From NCBI RefSeq assembly GCF_030406725.1, contig NZ_CP129107.1:62001-126000 (forward strand): 64,000 nucleotides of DNA, in the 5' to 3' direction. The notes beneath the pieces were generated by a model. It ran no database searches and was not told the DNA's origin. It saw nothing but the letters and a program-made list of their open reading frames with translations. Below, one piece after another: positions 17,814-26,263 of the stretch. Made by a program: the position numbers and the translations under genes. The stretch is from Alteriqipengyuania flavescens. GTDB lineage: Bacteria > Pseudomonadota > Alphaproteobacteria > Sphingomonadales > Sphingomonadaceae. The stretch's first letter is position 1, and each line of letters opens with the position of its first letter.

Positions 17814-18232
17814 TAGGCAGTAACTCCAGAATCTCCCCCCTTGGGGGAGGTGGCAGCCGCGCCAGCGGCTGACGGAGGGGGCCGGTCGGCGCAGAGTTTC
17901 GCAAGTCCGTCGGCAACTTCCAATGGATCGCGCAACACCTCGCTTGCAGCTATGCGAACGACATGGATGCCCTGCGAAAGCAGCCAGGCATCGCGCTTGC
18001 GGTCGCGCGCCGGATTGTCGCCCATATCATGCGAAATTCCATCGATCTCGATGGCAAGCTTCTTGCTCGTACAATAGAAATCGACGACCAAACTACCCAT
18101 CGGATGATGGTTGCGGAACTTGACGCCATGGGGACGCTGGCGAAGTTTTTGCCACAAAAGACCTTCGGGCAGGGACATTTCCCGACGCTGCCTGCGCGCC
18201 GAGGTGAGTGATTGCGTGGTATGGTTTTCCAA
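17813..18232 (-). CDS. DUF559 endonuclease-like protein inserted in the pnt operon
   Basis: The 139-residue protein is a DUF559 member of the PD-(D/E)XK nuclease superfamily, related to the very-short-patch repair fold. The family block is intact: LLWQKLRQRPHGVKFRNHHP, then the active-site-like VVDFYCTSKKLAIEIDG (Asp, then Glu-x-Asp), then RDAWLLSQGIHVVRI. The likely TTG start at 18232 follows the purine-rich end of the right palindrome, and the last about 22 residues (PPPSAAGAAATSPKGG...) are encoded by the left palindrome. An ATG at 18178 is the alternative start but would cut the family's N-terminus. No function has been established for these proteins. Confidence 0.85.
   Translation of the reverse strand: MENHTTQSLTSARRQRREMSLPEGLLWQKLRQRPHGVKFRNHHPMGSLVVDFYCTSKKLAIEIDGISHDMGDNPARDRKRDAWLLSQGIHVVRIAASEVLRDPLEVADGLAKLCADRPPPSAAGAAATSPKGGDSGVTA
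17833..17881. repeat. Left inverted palindromic repeat of the DUF559 cassette
   Basis: This 49-bp GC-rich element holds two internal palindromes: CTCCCCCC-TT-GGGGGAG and CAGCCGC-GC-CAGCGGCTG. It matches the inverse of the right copy at 18238-18284 at most positions (shared blocks GGGGGAGGTGGCAGC and GCTGACGGAGGGGGC). The unit resembles REP-like palindromes scattered in sphingomonad genomes. On the minus strand it encodes the C-terminus of the DUF559 protein. Confidence 0.85.
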
Positions 18233-18237
18233 GCCCC

Positions 18238-18284
18238 GCCCCCTCCGTCAGCGCTTCGCGCTGCCACCTCCCCCAAAGGGGGAG
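18238..18284. repeat. Right inverted palindromic repeat of the DUF559 cassette
   Basis: This 47-bp element is the inverted partner of 17833-17881, with GCGCTTCGCGC and CTCCCCC-AAA-GGGGGAG palindromes. It begins about 20 bp after the pntAA stop codon on the transcribed strand and ends in GGAGGGGGCGGGGC, which may serve as the ribosome site of the DUF559 gene. Confidence 0.85.
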
Positions 18285-18303
18285 CTTCCAGAAGTGCCGT
18301 GGC

Positions 18304-19425
18304 TCAACCCGCCAGCCTCTCGTTCACGACCTTGCCGTCTCTCGTCAGCCGCACCGCGTCGCCGATTTCCTCGTCCAGCACGGGTCGGCCGGCATCCTTG
18401 TCCCAGAACGCGCTGAGGAAGTTGTAGAGGTTTCGGGCGTACAGCGCGCTTGCGTCGGCAGCCAGGTGGCCGGCGGTATTGGAAAAGCCGATGATCTTGA
18501 CGCCGTGGCGCTCCACCGTCTCGTCGGCCTTGGCGCCTTCCACGTTGCCGCCGTTGGCGATGGCGAGGTCGAAGATCACGCTGCCCGGCTTCATGCTGGC
18601 GACCTGCGCATCGGTGATCAGGCGCGGCGCGGGCTTGCCGGGGATCAGCGCGGTGGTGATGACGATGTCCTGCTTGGCGATGTGCGAACTGACCAGTTCT
18701 GCCTGGGCCTTGCGGTATTCCTCGCTCATTTCGGTGGCATAGCCGCCGCTGCCTTCGCCCTCGATGCCTTCGACTTCCTCCACGAAAACCGGTTTCGCGC
18801 CGAGCGACTGGATCTGCTCCTTCGTCGCGCTGCGCACGTCGGTGGCGGAGACCTGCGCGCCAAGCCGCTTGGCCGTGGCGATCGCCTGCAGACCCGCGAC
18901 GCCGACGCCCATCACGAACACGCGCGCGGCCTGCACCGTGCCTGCGGCGGTCATCATCATCGGGAAGGCGCGGCCATACGCGTTGGCGCTGGCGATTACC
19001 GCCTTGTAGCCGGCAAGGTTAGACTGGCTGGAAAGCACGTCCATGCTCTGCGCGCGGGTGATGCGCGGCATGAAATCCATGGCCAGCGCCTCGATCTCGG
19101 CGGCGGCATAGGCATCCACAGTCTCGCGCTGGCGGAACGGGTCGAGGACAGCGGCGAGCCATGCGCCCTTCTTCGCCGGTGCCAGCAGCGCCGCATCGGG
19201 CGCCCGGACGCCGAACACGATGTCCGCGTCCTTTACCGCCTCGGCCTGCGAGGCCACGGTGGCGCCCGCCTCCGCATAGGCATCGTCGGGGATCGACGCG
19301 CCCGCGCCGGCTCCGCTCTCGACCGCCATGTTGGCGCCGAGGGCGATGAATTTCTTGACGGTTTCGGGGGTGGCCGCGACCCGGTGTTCGTCCGGAGCCC
19401 GCTCCTTCAACACCGCGATCTTCAT
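18304..19425 (-). CDS. pntAA: NAD(P) transhydrogenase subunit alpha, NAD-binding part
   Basis: This 373-residue protein is the soluble domain I that binds NAD(H), homologous to alanine dehydrogenase. It begins MKIAVLKERAPDEHRVAATPETVKKF, has the mobile loop RITRAQSMDVLSSQSNLAGYKAV, the nucleotide fold VFVMGVGVAGLQAIATAKRLGA and TTALIPGKPAPRLI. Its end at 18304 is complete, so the downstream insertion did not damage it. The gap to pntAB is 490 bp, filled by the DUF559 cassette. Confidence 0.97.
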   Translation of the reverse strand: MKIAVLKERAPDEHRVAATPETVKKFIALGANMAVESGAGAGASIPDDAYAEAGATVASQAEAVKDADIVFGVRAPDAALLAPAKKGAWLAAVLDPFRQRETVDAYAAAEIEALAMDFMPRITRAQSMDVLSSQSNLAGYKAVIASANAYGRAFPMMMTAAGTVQAARVFVMGVGVAGLQAIATAKRLGAQVSATDVRSATKEQIQSLGAKPVFVEEVEGIEGEGSGGYATEMSEEYRKAQAELVSSHIAKQDIVITTALIPGKPAPRLITDAQVASMKPGSVIFDLAIANGGNVEGAKADETVERHGVKIIGFSNTAGHLAADASALYARNLYNFLSAFWDKDAGRPVLDEEIGDAVRLTRDGKVVNERLAG

Positions 19426-19447
19426 AATGCGCCCCCCGTATGCCCGA

Positions 19448-19567
19448 TCAGGAGATCAGGATGACCACGAAGGCCGTGACGGCGGCGATCAGCGGCACCG
19501 CCCACTTCAGGTGCCCGATGAAGGACGTGTAGGTGTGTTTGGCGGCTTTCATGTCGTTGCCGGACAT
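19448..19567 (-). CDS. aa3-type cytochrome c oxidase subunit IV
   Basis: This 39-residue peptide (MSGNDMKAAKHTYTSFIGHL, then one helix AVPLIAAVTAFVVILIS) matches the single-helix bacterial aa3 oxidase subunit IV family (PF07835), a small accessory of the alphaproteobacterial terminal oxidase. AAGGA lies six bases before the ATG at 19567. It sits immediately upstream of pntAA on the same strand, with a 22-bp gap, as in many sphingomonads, so the oxidase peptide and transhydrogenase are probably co-transcribed. Confidence 0.88.
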   Translation of the reverse strand: MSGNDMKAAKHTYTSFIGHLKWAVPLIAAVTAFVVILIS

Positions 19568-19754
19568 GGGCATTCCTTCGGATGTGTTGTCGTTGGCCCC
19601 GTGTCCTAGTCCGCCGCAACGCGCCGCTCAAGCCCCTGTGGGTATTCCGCGGCTGCACCCGGAAGGAGACGGGAAGACGACATCAGCCTTAATTCGCTCT
19701 TTACCCCTCGCCGCTACACGCATTTCCGTACCAAAGGGGGACGGTTTCGGGGCC

Positions 19755-21179
19755 ATGAGCGACAGCGACACTCGCCTGTTGATGCTGATCGACGACGAAC
19801 CGGCGCAGAGCCGGCTGATCTCCGTGCTCGCCGCGCGGGAGGGCTGGCGCACGCTCGTGGTGCAGGATTCCGAAACCGCCATCGCCACGCTCGGCACGCG
19901 CGAGGGCATGCAGCTGTCCGCGATCATCCTCGACCAGTGGGTGCCCGGCGACGATGCCTGCGCGCTGATCGGCGAACTCAGGAGCCGCCGCCCCGCCCTG
20001 CCGCTGCTCATGCTGACCACCAGCGCCAGTCCGGTGCTGGCGGTGGAGGCGATGCGCGCCGGCGCGACCGACTACCTCATCAAGCCCGTCAGCCCGGACC
20101 GGCTGATGCTGGCGCTGCGCAGCGCCACCACCCGCGAAACGCCTGCCGACGAACTCGCCCCTCTGACCGAGAAGATGGAGGCGACGCTCGATTTCGACGC
20201 GATGATCGGCACCTCGCCCGAATTCCGCACCGCGCTCGCCCAGGCGGCAAAGGCGGCGCGCGGCCACGGGCATGTGTTGCTGGAGGGCGAAACGGGAACG
20301 GGCAAGGAAATGATCGTGCGCGCGATGCACGCCGCCAGCCCGCGCTCAAAGGCGCCGCTGCGGCTGGTCAACGTGGCCGGCATGCCCGCAGCTTCGCTCG
20401 AATCGCTGTTGTTCGGGCACGAGAAAGGCGCGTTTCCCGGCGCGTTCGACCGCCAGATAGGCGCAATGCAGCAATGCGACGGCGGCACGCTGGTGCTGGA
20501 CGAGGTCGACCATCTGCCACCTGAAGTGCAGGAGCGCCTGGCCGAATCCATCGCCAAGGGCCAGGTCCGCCCCATCGGCGCGCGCCACGCCTTCAAGATC
20601 GACCTGCGCCTGATCGCCTGCACCAACGCACCGCTGGACGAGCTGGTGGCCGCGGGCGATTTCCGCGAGGACTTGCGCAGCGGCCTCGCCGCGACCCGCA
20701 TCGTCCTGCCCGCCCTGCGCGACCGGGGGCGCGACATCGGCCGGCTGACCCGCTTCTTCCTCAAACGCATCGGCGAACAGCCGGGCCTGCGCGAACTGGG
20801 CATCACCGACGGCGCGCTGGCGCTGCTGTCTGCATACGACTGGCCCGGCAACGTGCGCCAGCTGCAATCCGTCCTTTTCCGCGCCGCCGTCTATGCCGAT
20901 GGCGACGCGCTGACGGCGGACGACTTCCCCCAGCTCCTCGAGCTGATTGGCGAGCTCGCCCCGGCAGCCGACGACACGCCGACGCACGAAGGCATCGGCA
21001 TCCAGCTCTACACCGAGGACGGCAATCTGCGCCCACTGGAAGAGATCGAGGCCGACGTCATCCGCCTCGCGATCGGTCACTACCGTGGCCGAATGACCGA
21101 AGTGGCACGGCGGCTCGGCATCGGTCGCTCCACGCTCTACCGCAAGCTCAGCGATCTCGGCATCGACAACGCTGCCTGA
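19755..21179 (+). CDS. NtrC-like response regulator with altered sigma-54 loop
   Basis: The 474-residue protein has an N-terminal receiver domain (acidic pair in LIDDEP, phosphoacceptor D60 in IILDQWVPGDD, Lys in DYLIKPV), an AAA+ domain (Walker A GETGTGKE at 178-185) and a C-terminal Fis-type helix-turn-helix (EVARRLGIGRSTLYRKLSDLGI). The sigma-54 contact loop reads GAFPGA (225-230) where canonical activators have GAFTGA. The Thr-to-Pro change suggests it may not activate sigma-54 in the usual way. I chose the ATG at 19755, just before the receiver domain. No histidine kinase is adjacent. Confidence 0.93.
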   Translation: MSDSDTRLLMLIDDEPAQSRLISVLAAREGWRTLVVQDSETAIATLGTREGMQLSAIILDQWVPGDDACALIGELRSRRPALPLLMLTTSASPVLAVEAMRAGATDYLIKPVSPDRLMLALRSATTRETPADELAPLTEKMEATLDFDAMIGTSPEFRTALAQAAKAARGHGHVLLEGETGTGKEMIVRAMHAASPRSKAPLRLVNVAGMPAASLESLLFGHEKGAFPGAFDRQIGAMQQCDGGTLVLDEVDHLPPEVQERLAESIAKGQVRPIGARHAFKIDLRLIACTNAPLDELVAAGDFREDLRSGLAATRIVLPALRDRGRDIGRLTRFFLKRIGEQPGLRELGITDGALALLSAYDWPGNVRQLQSVLFRAAVYADGDALTADDFPQLLELIGELAPAADDTPTHEGIGIQLYTEDGNLRPLEEIEADVIRLAIGHYRGRMTEVARRLGIGRSTLYRKLSDLGIDNAA

Positions 21180-21188
21180 CCGGTCGGC

Positions 21189-22301
21189 CTAGGCCGGCAG
21201 ATCCGCGAAATCCGTCAGCGCCGCATCGCGCAGGCCCCGCCACACGTTGCGCGCCTGCACGGTCTCGAACACGTCGTGGACGCGCAGCAGCTGCACGCCG
21301 GCATTCATGCCCGCGATGGCGAGCGCCAGGCTGCCGCCCAGCCGCTCGTGGCTACCCGCCTCGCCCGACAGCGCGCCGATCATACGTTTGCGGCTCGCGC
21401 CCAGCAGCAATGGCTGGCCGAGCGCATGGAACAGCGGCAGCGCATTGAGCAACGCGAGGTTGTCAGCGAGGGTCTTGCCGAAGCCGATACCGGGATCGAG
21501 CACGATTTTCTCGCGCGCGATGCCCGCATCCAGCGCCGCATCGCGCCGGTCGCGCAGCCACTCGAATACGTCGAAGACCACGTTCGCATAGTCGCCGTTG
21601 GAATGGAGGTCGTCGCCGTCACCCGGCGCGTGCATCAGCACCACGGGCGCGCCGCTCGCCGCAGCCAGTTCGATGCTGCGCGGGTCGTGGCGCAGCGCGG
21701 ATACGTCGTTGATCAGCTGCGCCCCCTTGGCCAGGGCGGCCTCCATGACCGCGGGCCGTCGGCTGTCGATGCTGATCGCCGCCCCCATTGCGGCGACGCG
21801 TTCGATCACCGGCCCGGTCCGCTTGATTTCCTCGCCTTCCCACACCGCAGAGGCGCCCGGCCGCGTGCTTTCGCCGCCGATGTCGATGATCGCCGCGCCT
21901 GCTTCCAGCATCGCTGCGGCGTGCTGCGCGGCGACCTCCGGATCGTCGAGGAATTCGCCCCCGTCGCTGAAACTGTCGGGCGTGACGTTGAGCACGCCCA
22001 TGACCTGCGGCTGGTCGAGCCGCACGGTGCGCTCACCCAGCTGCAGCGGCACATGCGCCATTCGCAAATTGGACCACTGCCGTTCGCCTTCCGCCGCAAG
22101 GTCGCTTTCTAGCGCGCCGAGCATCGCCGGCACATCGTCCACCCCGCCAAGGCTGCGCGAAACGACCCGGTCGCTATCGCGCACGATCACCGCGAACCGG
22201 CTGGCATAGACCATCCCGCCTGCCAGCCTGATCGCTCCGCCCTCCTCGCCCTGCGGCGAAGGCGCGAGGCCGATGGGGCGGATGTAGAGACTTTTGGTCA
22301 T
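21189..22301 (-). CDS. folP: Dihydropteroate synthase
   Basis: The product joins 4-aminobenzoate to the pterin pyrophosphate in folate synthesis. The TIM-barrel domain starts near residue 95 with VMGVLNVTPDSFSDGG and includes IDIGGESTRPGA, INDVSALRHD, VVLMHAP and the C-terminal LLGASRKRMIG and LRVHDV blocks. At 370 residues it is about 90 longer than E. coli FolP owing to an N-terminal region of unknown role (SRFAVIVRDSDRVVSRSLGG...). No folate gene is adjacent. Confidence 0.95.
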   Translation of the reverse strand: MTKSLYIRPIGLAPSPQGEEGGAIRLAGGMVYASRFAVIVRDSDRVVSRSLGGVDDVPAMLGALESDLAAEGERQWSNLRMAHVPLQLGERTVRLDQPQVMGVLNVTPDSFSDGGEFLDDPEVAAQHAAAMLEAGAAIIDIGGESTRPGASAVWEGEEIKRTGPVIERVAAMGAAISIDSRRPAVMEAALAKGAQLINDVSALRHDPRSIELAAASGAPVVLMHAPGDGDDLHSNGDYANVVFDVFEWLRDRRDAALDAGIAREKIVLDPGIGFGKTLADNLALLNALPLFHALGQPLLLGASRKRMIGALSGEAGSHERLGGSLALAIAGMNAGVQLLRVHDVFETVQARNVWRGLRDAALTDFADLPA

Positions 22302-22534
22302 GTCGTTCGCTTGCCCAATGCTGGCCGCCTATTCAATTGCGTGGAACAGGCATGTGCCTCGATTGCATAAAGCGAGAAAACCAAATTTTCCTTATCCCTT
22401 AAAACGTTATGCGCGGAACATGGCTTGGCGCTGTCACCTTCCGGAATCCAACCGCCAACGACCGCGCTTGAGGCTTGGTAAAAGTTCATACCGTACCGCT
22501 AGCGGTGAAAGCGTCGGTAGGACAGGTGCTTCAG
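22302..22534. other. Gap with no recognisable gene
   Basis: This stretch is richer in A and T than its surroundings (for example around 22370-22410) and contains the palindrome ACCGCTAGCGGT at 22495-22506. A short minus-strand frame (22298-22489) has no family features. It could hold the folP promoter and the 3' region of the next membrane protein gene; I see nothing definite. Confidence 0.4.
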
Positions 22535-22951
22535 TCAACCAGCCACCGTAACCCCCGCCAAGCGATCCTTTGCCAAGCCAATACACATGACGACCAGCGC
22601 TGGAATGGCCCAAAAACCTCCGAGCGTCTGGAAAATCCAGCGATTGTCCCCAGGCAAAAGCAAAGCCGATAGAGAAGTCAGTACAGCCGCAAATTGAAAG
22701 CCTGTAAACCAGAGCGGCCAATAGCGGTCTGTCCGCAATGCTGCCACCAGGAGAAATACCAGCAGGCCGAAGTCAATAATCGCTACGGCCAAAAGTGCCT
22801 GTTCGATACCCAACGCCCCATTGGCGACAAATGTCGCAGTCGCGGCAACGATGACCGCAGCGACTACGTGTCGATCTTGCCGCCTTCCCACCTGCCAACC
22901 GAACCCAATTGCACCGGCAAAAAAGATCCAGAAGGCAAGTGTGAAGGTCAT
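22535..22951 (-). CDS. Four-helix membrane protein, unknown function
   Basis: This 138-residue hydrophobic protein has four predicted helices (LAFWIFFAGAIGFGWQ; VAAVIVAATATFVANGAL; LLAVAIIDFGLLVFLLVAAL; FQTLGGFWAIPALVVMCIGL) and the loop RTDRYWPLWFTGFQFAAVLTSL. Similar small proteins recur in sphingomonads, but I know of no assigned function. It is the last of three minus-strand genes; the small protein upstream ends only six bases before its ATG, which suggests one operon with the LuxR-type gene. Confidence 0.75.
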   Translation of the reverse strand: MTFTLAFWIFFAGAIGFGWQVGRRQDRHVVAAVIVAATATFVANGALGIEQALLAVAIIDFGLLVFLLVAALRTDRYWPLWFTGFQFAAVLTSLSALLLPGDNRWIFQTLGGFWAIPALVVMCIGLAKDRLAGVTVAG

Positions 22952-22957
22952 AGAGAA

Positions 22958-23311
22958 CTAGGCAGTCTCGCTGCGGCCGACAGCTTGGTCAGACTTCATA
23001 CCGCTCGGTTGCGGCAAGCCGTTCGGGCAACCAAAATTCACGATCGAAAGCGTCGATGCCTTTTGCACGCGGATGATCTCGCGCGTCGCTGCCGCCATAT
23101 TCTCACGCGATGCGACCAGGTTGGAAAGTCCCGCGGAGGCGTGCGCCAGCGCGCTCTGTGCGGTGGCGATGGGCAGGTTCGACGCCGTGCTCACTTCGAC
23201 GATGCTGGCACAAAGGTTTGCCAGCGACACGACAGCCTGATCGACCGACGCGACGGAGTTTTGCGTGTCGTTGGCGACCACGTGACCTGCGGAATCTTCA
23301 ATCTTGTGCAT
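22958..23311 (-). CDS. Small protein paired with membrane-anchored LuxR-type regulator
   Basis: I recognise no named domain in this 117-residue protein. It is helical and Ala/Ser/Val-rich in the middle (SVDQAVVSLANLCASIVEV, TAQSALAHASAGLSNLVASR), has two cysteines and no clear membrane span. The ATG at 23311 has AAAGGG six bases upstream; a start at 23368 would overlap the upstream stop (ATGA) and is the alternative. Its position between a LuxR-type regulator and a membrane protein suggests a shared regulatory unit. Confidence 0.7.
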   Translation of the reverse strand: MHKIEDSAGHVVANDTQNSVASVDQAVVSLANLCASIVEVSTASNLPIATAQSALAHASAGLSNLVASRENMAAATREIIRVQKASTLSIVNFGCPNGLPQPSGMKSDQAVGRSETA

Positions 23312-23364
23312 GTTTGACCCTTTCGCAAAGCTCCCGGAATGGGGGCTGGGAAAGAAGCTTGCCG

Positions 23365-23835
23365 TCATGAACTGTTCGAAAGAACATGGATTGCCCCCGC
23401 AATGGTCAGGATTAGCCCCGCGACGACGAGGATAGACACGCTGGCCACGGTCAGTATCGCCTTGAGTCGTTCCGCAACGGTCAGATCGTTAACCTTACCA
23501 CCGACAGGCGGAATGTGATTGTGGCGCCCTTCTTTGGATGATCCCTCGACGAGATCGTCTTCGTTCGATGCGGCGTCGGAAACGAGCATAAACGGGGCCG
23601 GCGGAACCTGGGGTGTGGTGTTCTTTTCTTCCGCAGATTTTTCCAGCTCGGACAGCATCATGACCGCCCCCAACCGGTTGCCAGCCTGCAATCTCTCGAT
23701 AGCTGCGGTAAGGTGAAATTCTACCGTCCGATGGGAAATGCCCAGTTCTCGCGCCACGTGCTTGGCCGACAGACCGTCGCGGACCAGGCGCAGGCATTCG
23801 AGTTGACGCGGCGTCAACCTGTCCAGAGGTGACAA
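23365..23835 (-). CDS. LuxR-type HTH protein with C-terminal membrane anchor
   Basis: The 156-residue protein has a LuxR/GerE helix-turn-helix at its N-terminus (about 5-55: LTPRQLECLRLVRDGLSAKHVARELGISHRTVEFHLTAAIERL), a charged linker, and a single membrane helix at about 127-150 (AILTVASVSILVVAGLILTIAGAIHVL). No receiver or ligand domain is present. The start is uncertain: TTG at 23835 lacks a good ribosome site, while an ATT at 23850 follows a GGGGGG tract. Tethering an HTH to the membrane suggests direct membrane sensing or control of its release, but no mechanism is visible. Confidence 0.8.
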   Translation of the reverse strand: MSPLDRLTPRQLECLRLVRDGLSAKHVARELGISHRTVEFHLTAAIERLQAGNRLGAVMMLSELEKSAEEKNTTPQVPPAPFMLVSDAASNEDDLVEGSSKEGRHNHIPPVGGKVNDLTVAERLKAILTVASVSILVVAGLILTIAGAIHVLSNSS

Positions 23836-23908
23836 TTCATCGTCGTTAATGGTGTGCCCCCCGTTTCATCCATATTGGATCAATCACAGGGCGTGTAGCG
23901 AGTTCCGG

Positions 23909-23923
23909 TTAACGGTCGACTAA
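23909..23923. promoter_or_regulatory. CtrA-like near-match site upstream of the LuxR-type gene
   Basis: TTAA-N7-CTAA at 23909-23923 differs by one base from TTAA-N7-TTAA. It lies in the 138-bp gap between the LuxR-type gene and the 3' end of ccrM. A single near-match is weak evidence. Confidence 0.2.
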
Positions 23924-23973
23924 GTAAAATGACCTAAGTGTCCATCCGGAATGCGGTTCTGCAACGCGAAACC

Positions 23974-25125
<1,152 letters not shown>

Positions 25126-25150
25126 TTAGCCACAGGATGTGGCCTGTCGG

Positions 25151-25283
25151 GACTCCGCGGGTCAAGCGGCAAATTTGCCGCATGTTGCGAGCATTGGGGG
25201 AGAACGAAGCGAGTCCGACACAAGATGTTGAGTCCGCGCAGGACGCGCAGACTCGCCATCTTGTGGTGTGGCGCGAAAGACTC
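25151..25283. promoter_or_regulatory. GANTC cluster upstream of ccrM
   Basis: Five GANTC sites lie within 133 bp: 25151, 25211, 25230, 25250 and 25279. At this base composition about one site per 300 bp is expected. They lie between the broken SDR gene and the ccrM start, so CcrM could regulate its own gene through methylation, as is known in Caulobacter. A 16-bp perfect palindrome, GCGGCAAATTTGCCGC, is at 25166-25181. Confidence 0.65.
25221..25263. repeat. Imperfect inverted repeat carrying two GANTC sites
   Basis: CAAGATG at 25221-25227 pairs with CATCTTG at 25257-25263; about 16 of 20 bases match over the extended arms, and each arm carries one GANTC site (25230 and 25250). On the minus strand it lies after the SDR stop and before ccrM, so it could form an RNA hairpin or a DNA-binding site. 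Confidence 0.6.
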
Positions 25284-25294
25284 GCCCCGCCCCG

Positions 25295-26212
25295 TTAAAT
25301 GCGAAAGTCGATCCCGGTCAGCTCTTCGGAGCGTTCCCACAGCTTCTTCGCCAGCGCTTCGTCGCGTGCGCGGCGTGTCGCATAGGCACGGCCCGACGTG
25401 TTGCCGCGTGCCTCCAGCAAGCCGCGGGGTCCGTAGTAGTGTCCGCCCTGCGCTTCAGGGTCGGTCGCCGCTTGCAGCGCGGGGATTGCCCCCTGCTCCG
25501 GCGTGTTCAGCATGATCTTCATGACCGGCGTGAACAGCGCGGCAAAGCCGATGTGGCGCGTCAGCTCGGTCGCGGCGACGCCGGGGTGGCAGGCGATGGA
25601 GGCGACGGGCGATGCAGCGGCGCGCAGACGGCGGTCCAGCTCCAGCGCGAACAGCAGGTTGGCCAGCTTGCTTTGCGAATAGAACGGGCTGCGGGCGTAT
25701 TATTTGCTCGCGTCGAGATTGTCGAAACCGATGTTGCCGCTCTTGTGGGCGATGCTGGACTGCACGACCACGCGCCCGCCGCCATCCTCTGCCAGCTTGC
25801 CGACCAGCTGGGCCGCGAGCGCGAAATGGCCCAAGTGGTTCACGGCGAACTGCAGTTCCGTGCCCGCGGTCGCATGGCCGAGCGGCGGCATCATTACGCC
25901 GGCGTTGTTGATGAGTAGATCGATGCGCGCCTCTTCCTTCGCCTGCTGCGCAGCCCTGGCCACGCTGTCGAGGTCGGCGAGGTCGAGGGCGAGGAAATCG
26001 AGCGAGGCGCCCGGGGCGTCGGCAGCAATTTCGGCGATCGCATCGCGCGCCTTGTCCTCGTCGCGGCAGGCAAGCACCACGCGGGCGCCCTTCATGGAGA
26101 GGTGGCGCGCAATCTCGTAGCCGATGCCGGTGTTCGCGCCGGTGACGATGGCGGTCTTGCCGGACTGGTCGGGAATATCGGAAAGGGTGAAGTTTCGCAC
26201 GGCGTGCTCCAT
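25295..26212 (-). pseudogene. Short-chain dehydrogenase with in-frame stop codon
   Basis: The frame encodes a classical SDR close to retinol dehydrogenase-like proteins: TAIVTGANTGIGYE (cofactor motif), NNAGVM and VVVQSSIAHKSG. After DNLDASK it meets a TAA at 25700-25702, then continues in the same frame with YARSPFYSQSKLANLLFALELD, which contains the catalytic YxxxK, to the end at 25295. One base change in a Tyr codon explains the stop. The ATG at 26212 has GGAA upstream. The truncated 170-residue product would lack catalysis; a sequencing error is also possible. Confidence 0.82.
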
Positions 26213-26263
26213 GGATCGGTTCCGGTCCAATGCGGGGCACCGCCGCTACGTTCCGTCAGGCGG

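Larger units (their letters stand above)
17833..18284. mobile_element. Putative DUF559/palindrome cassette
   Basis: About 450 bp made of a DUF559 gene between two inverted copies of a palindromic repeat sits between pntAA and pntAB, which are normally adjacent. No transposase or recombinase is present, and I see no clear target duplication. The structure suggests a small element that could be moved in trans or through its own nuclease-like product; this is inference. Confidence 0.55.
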
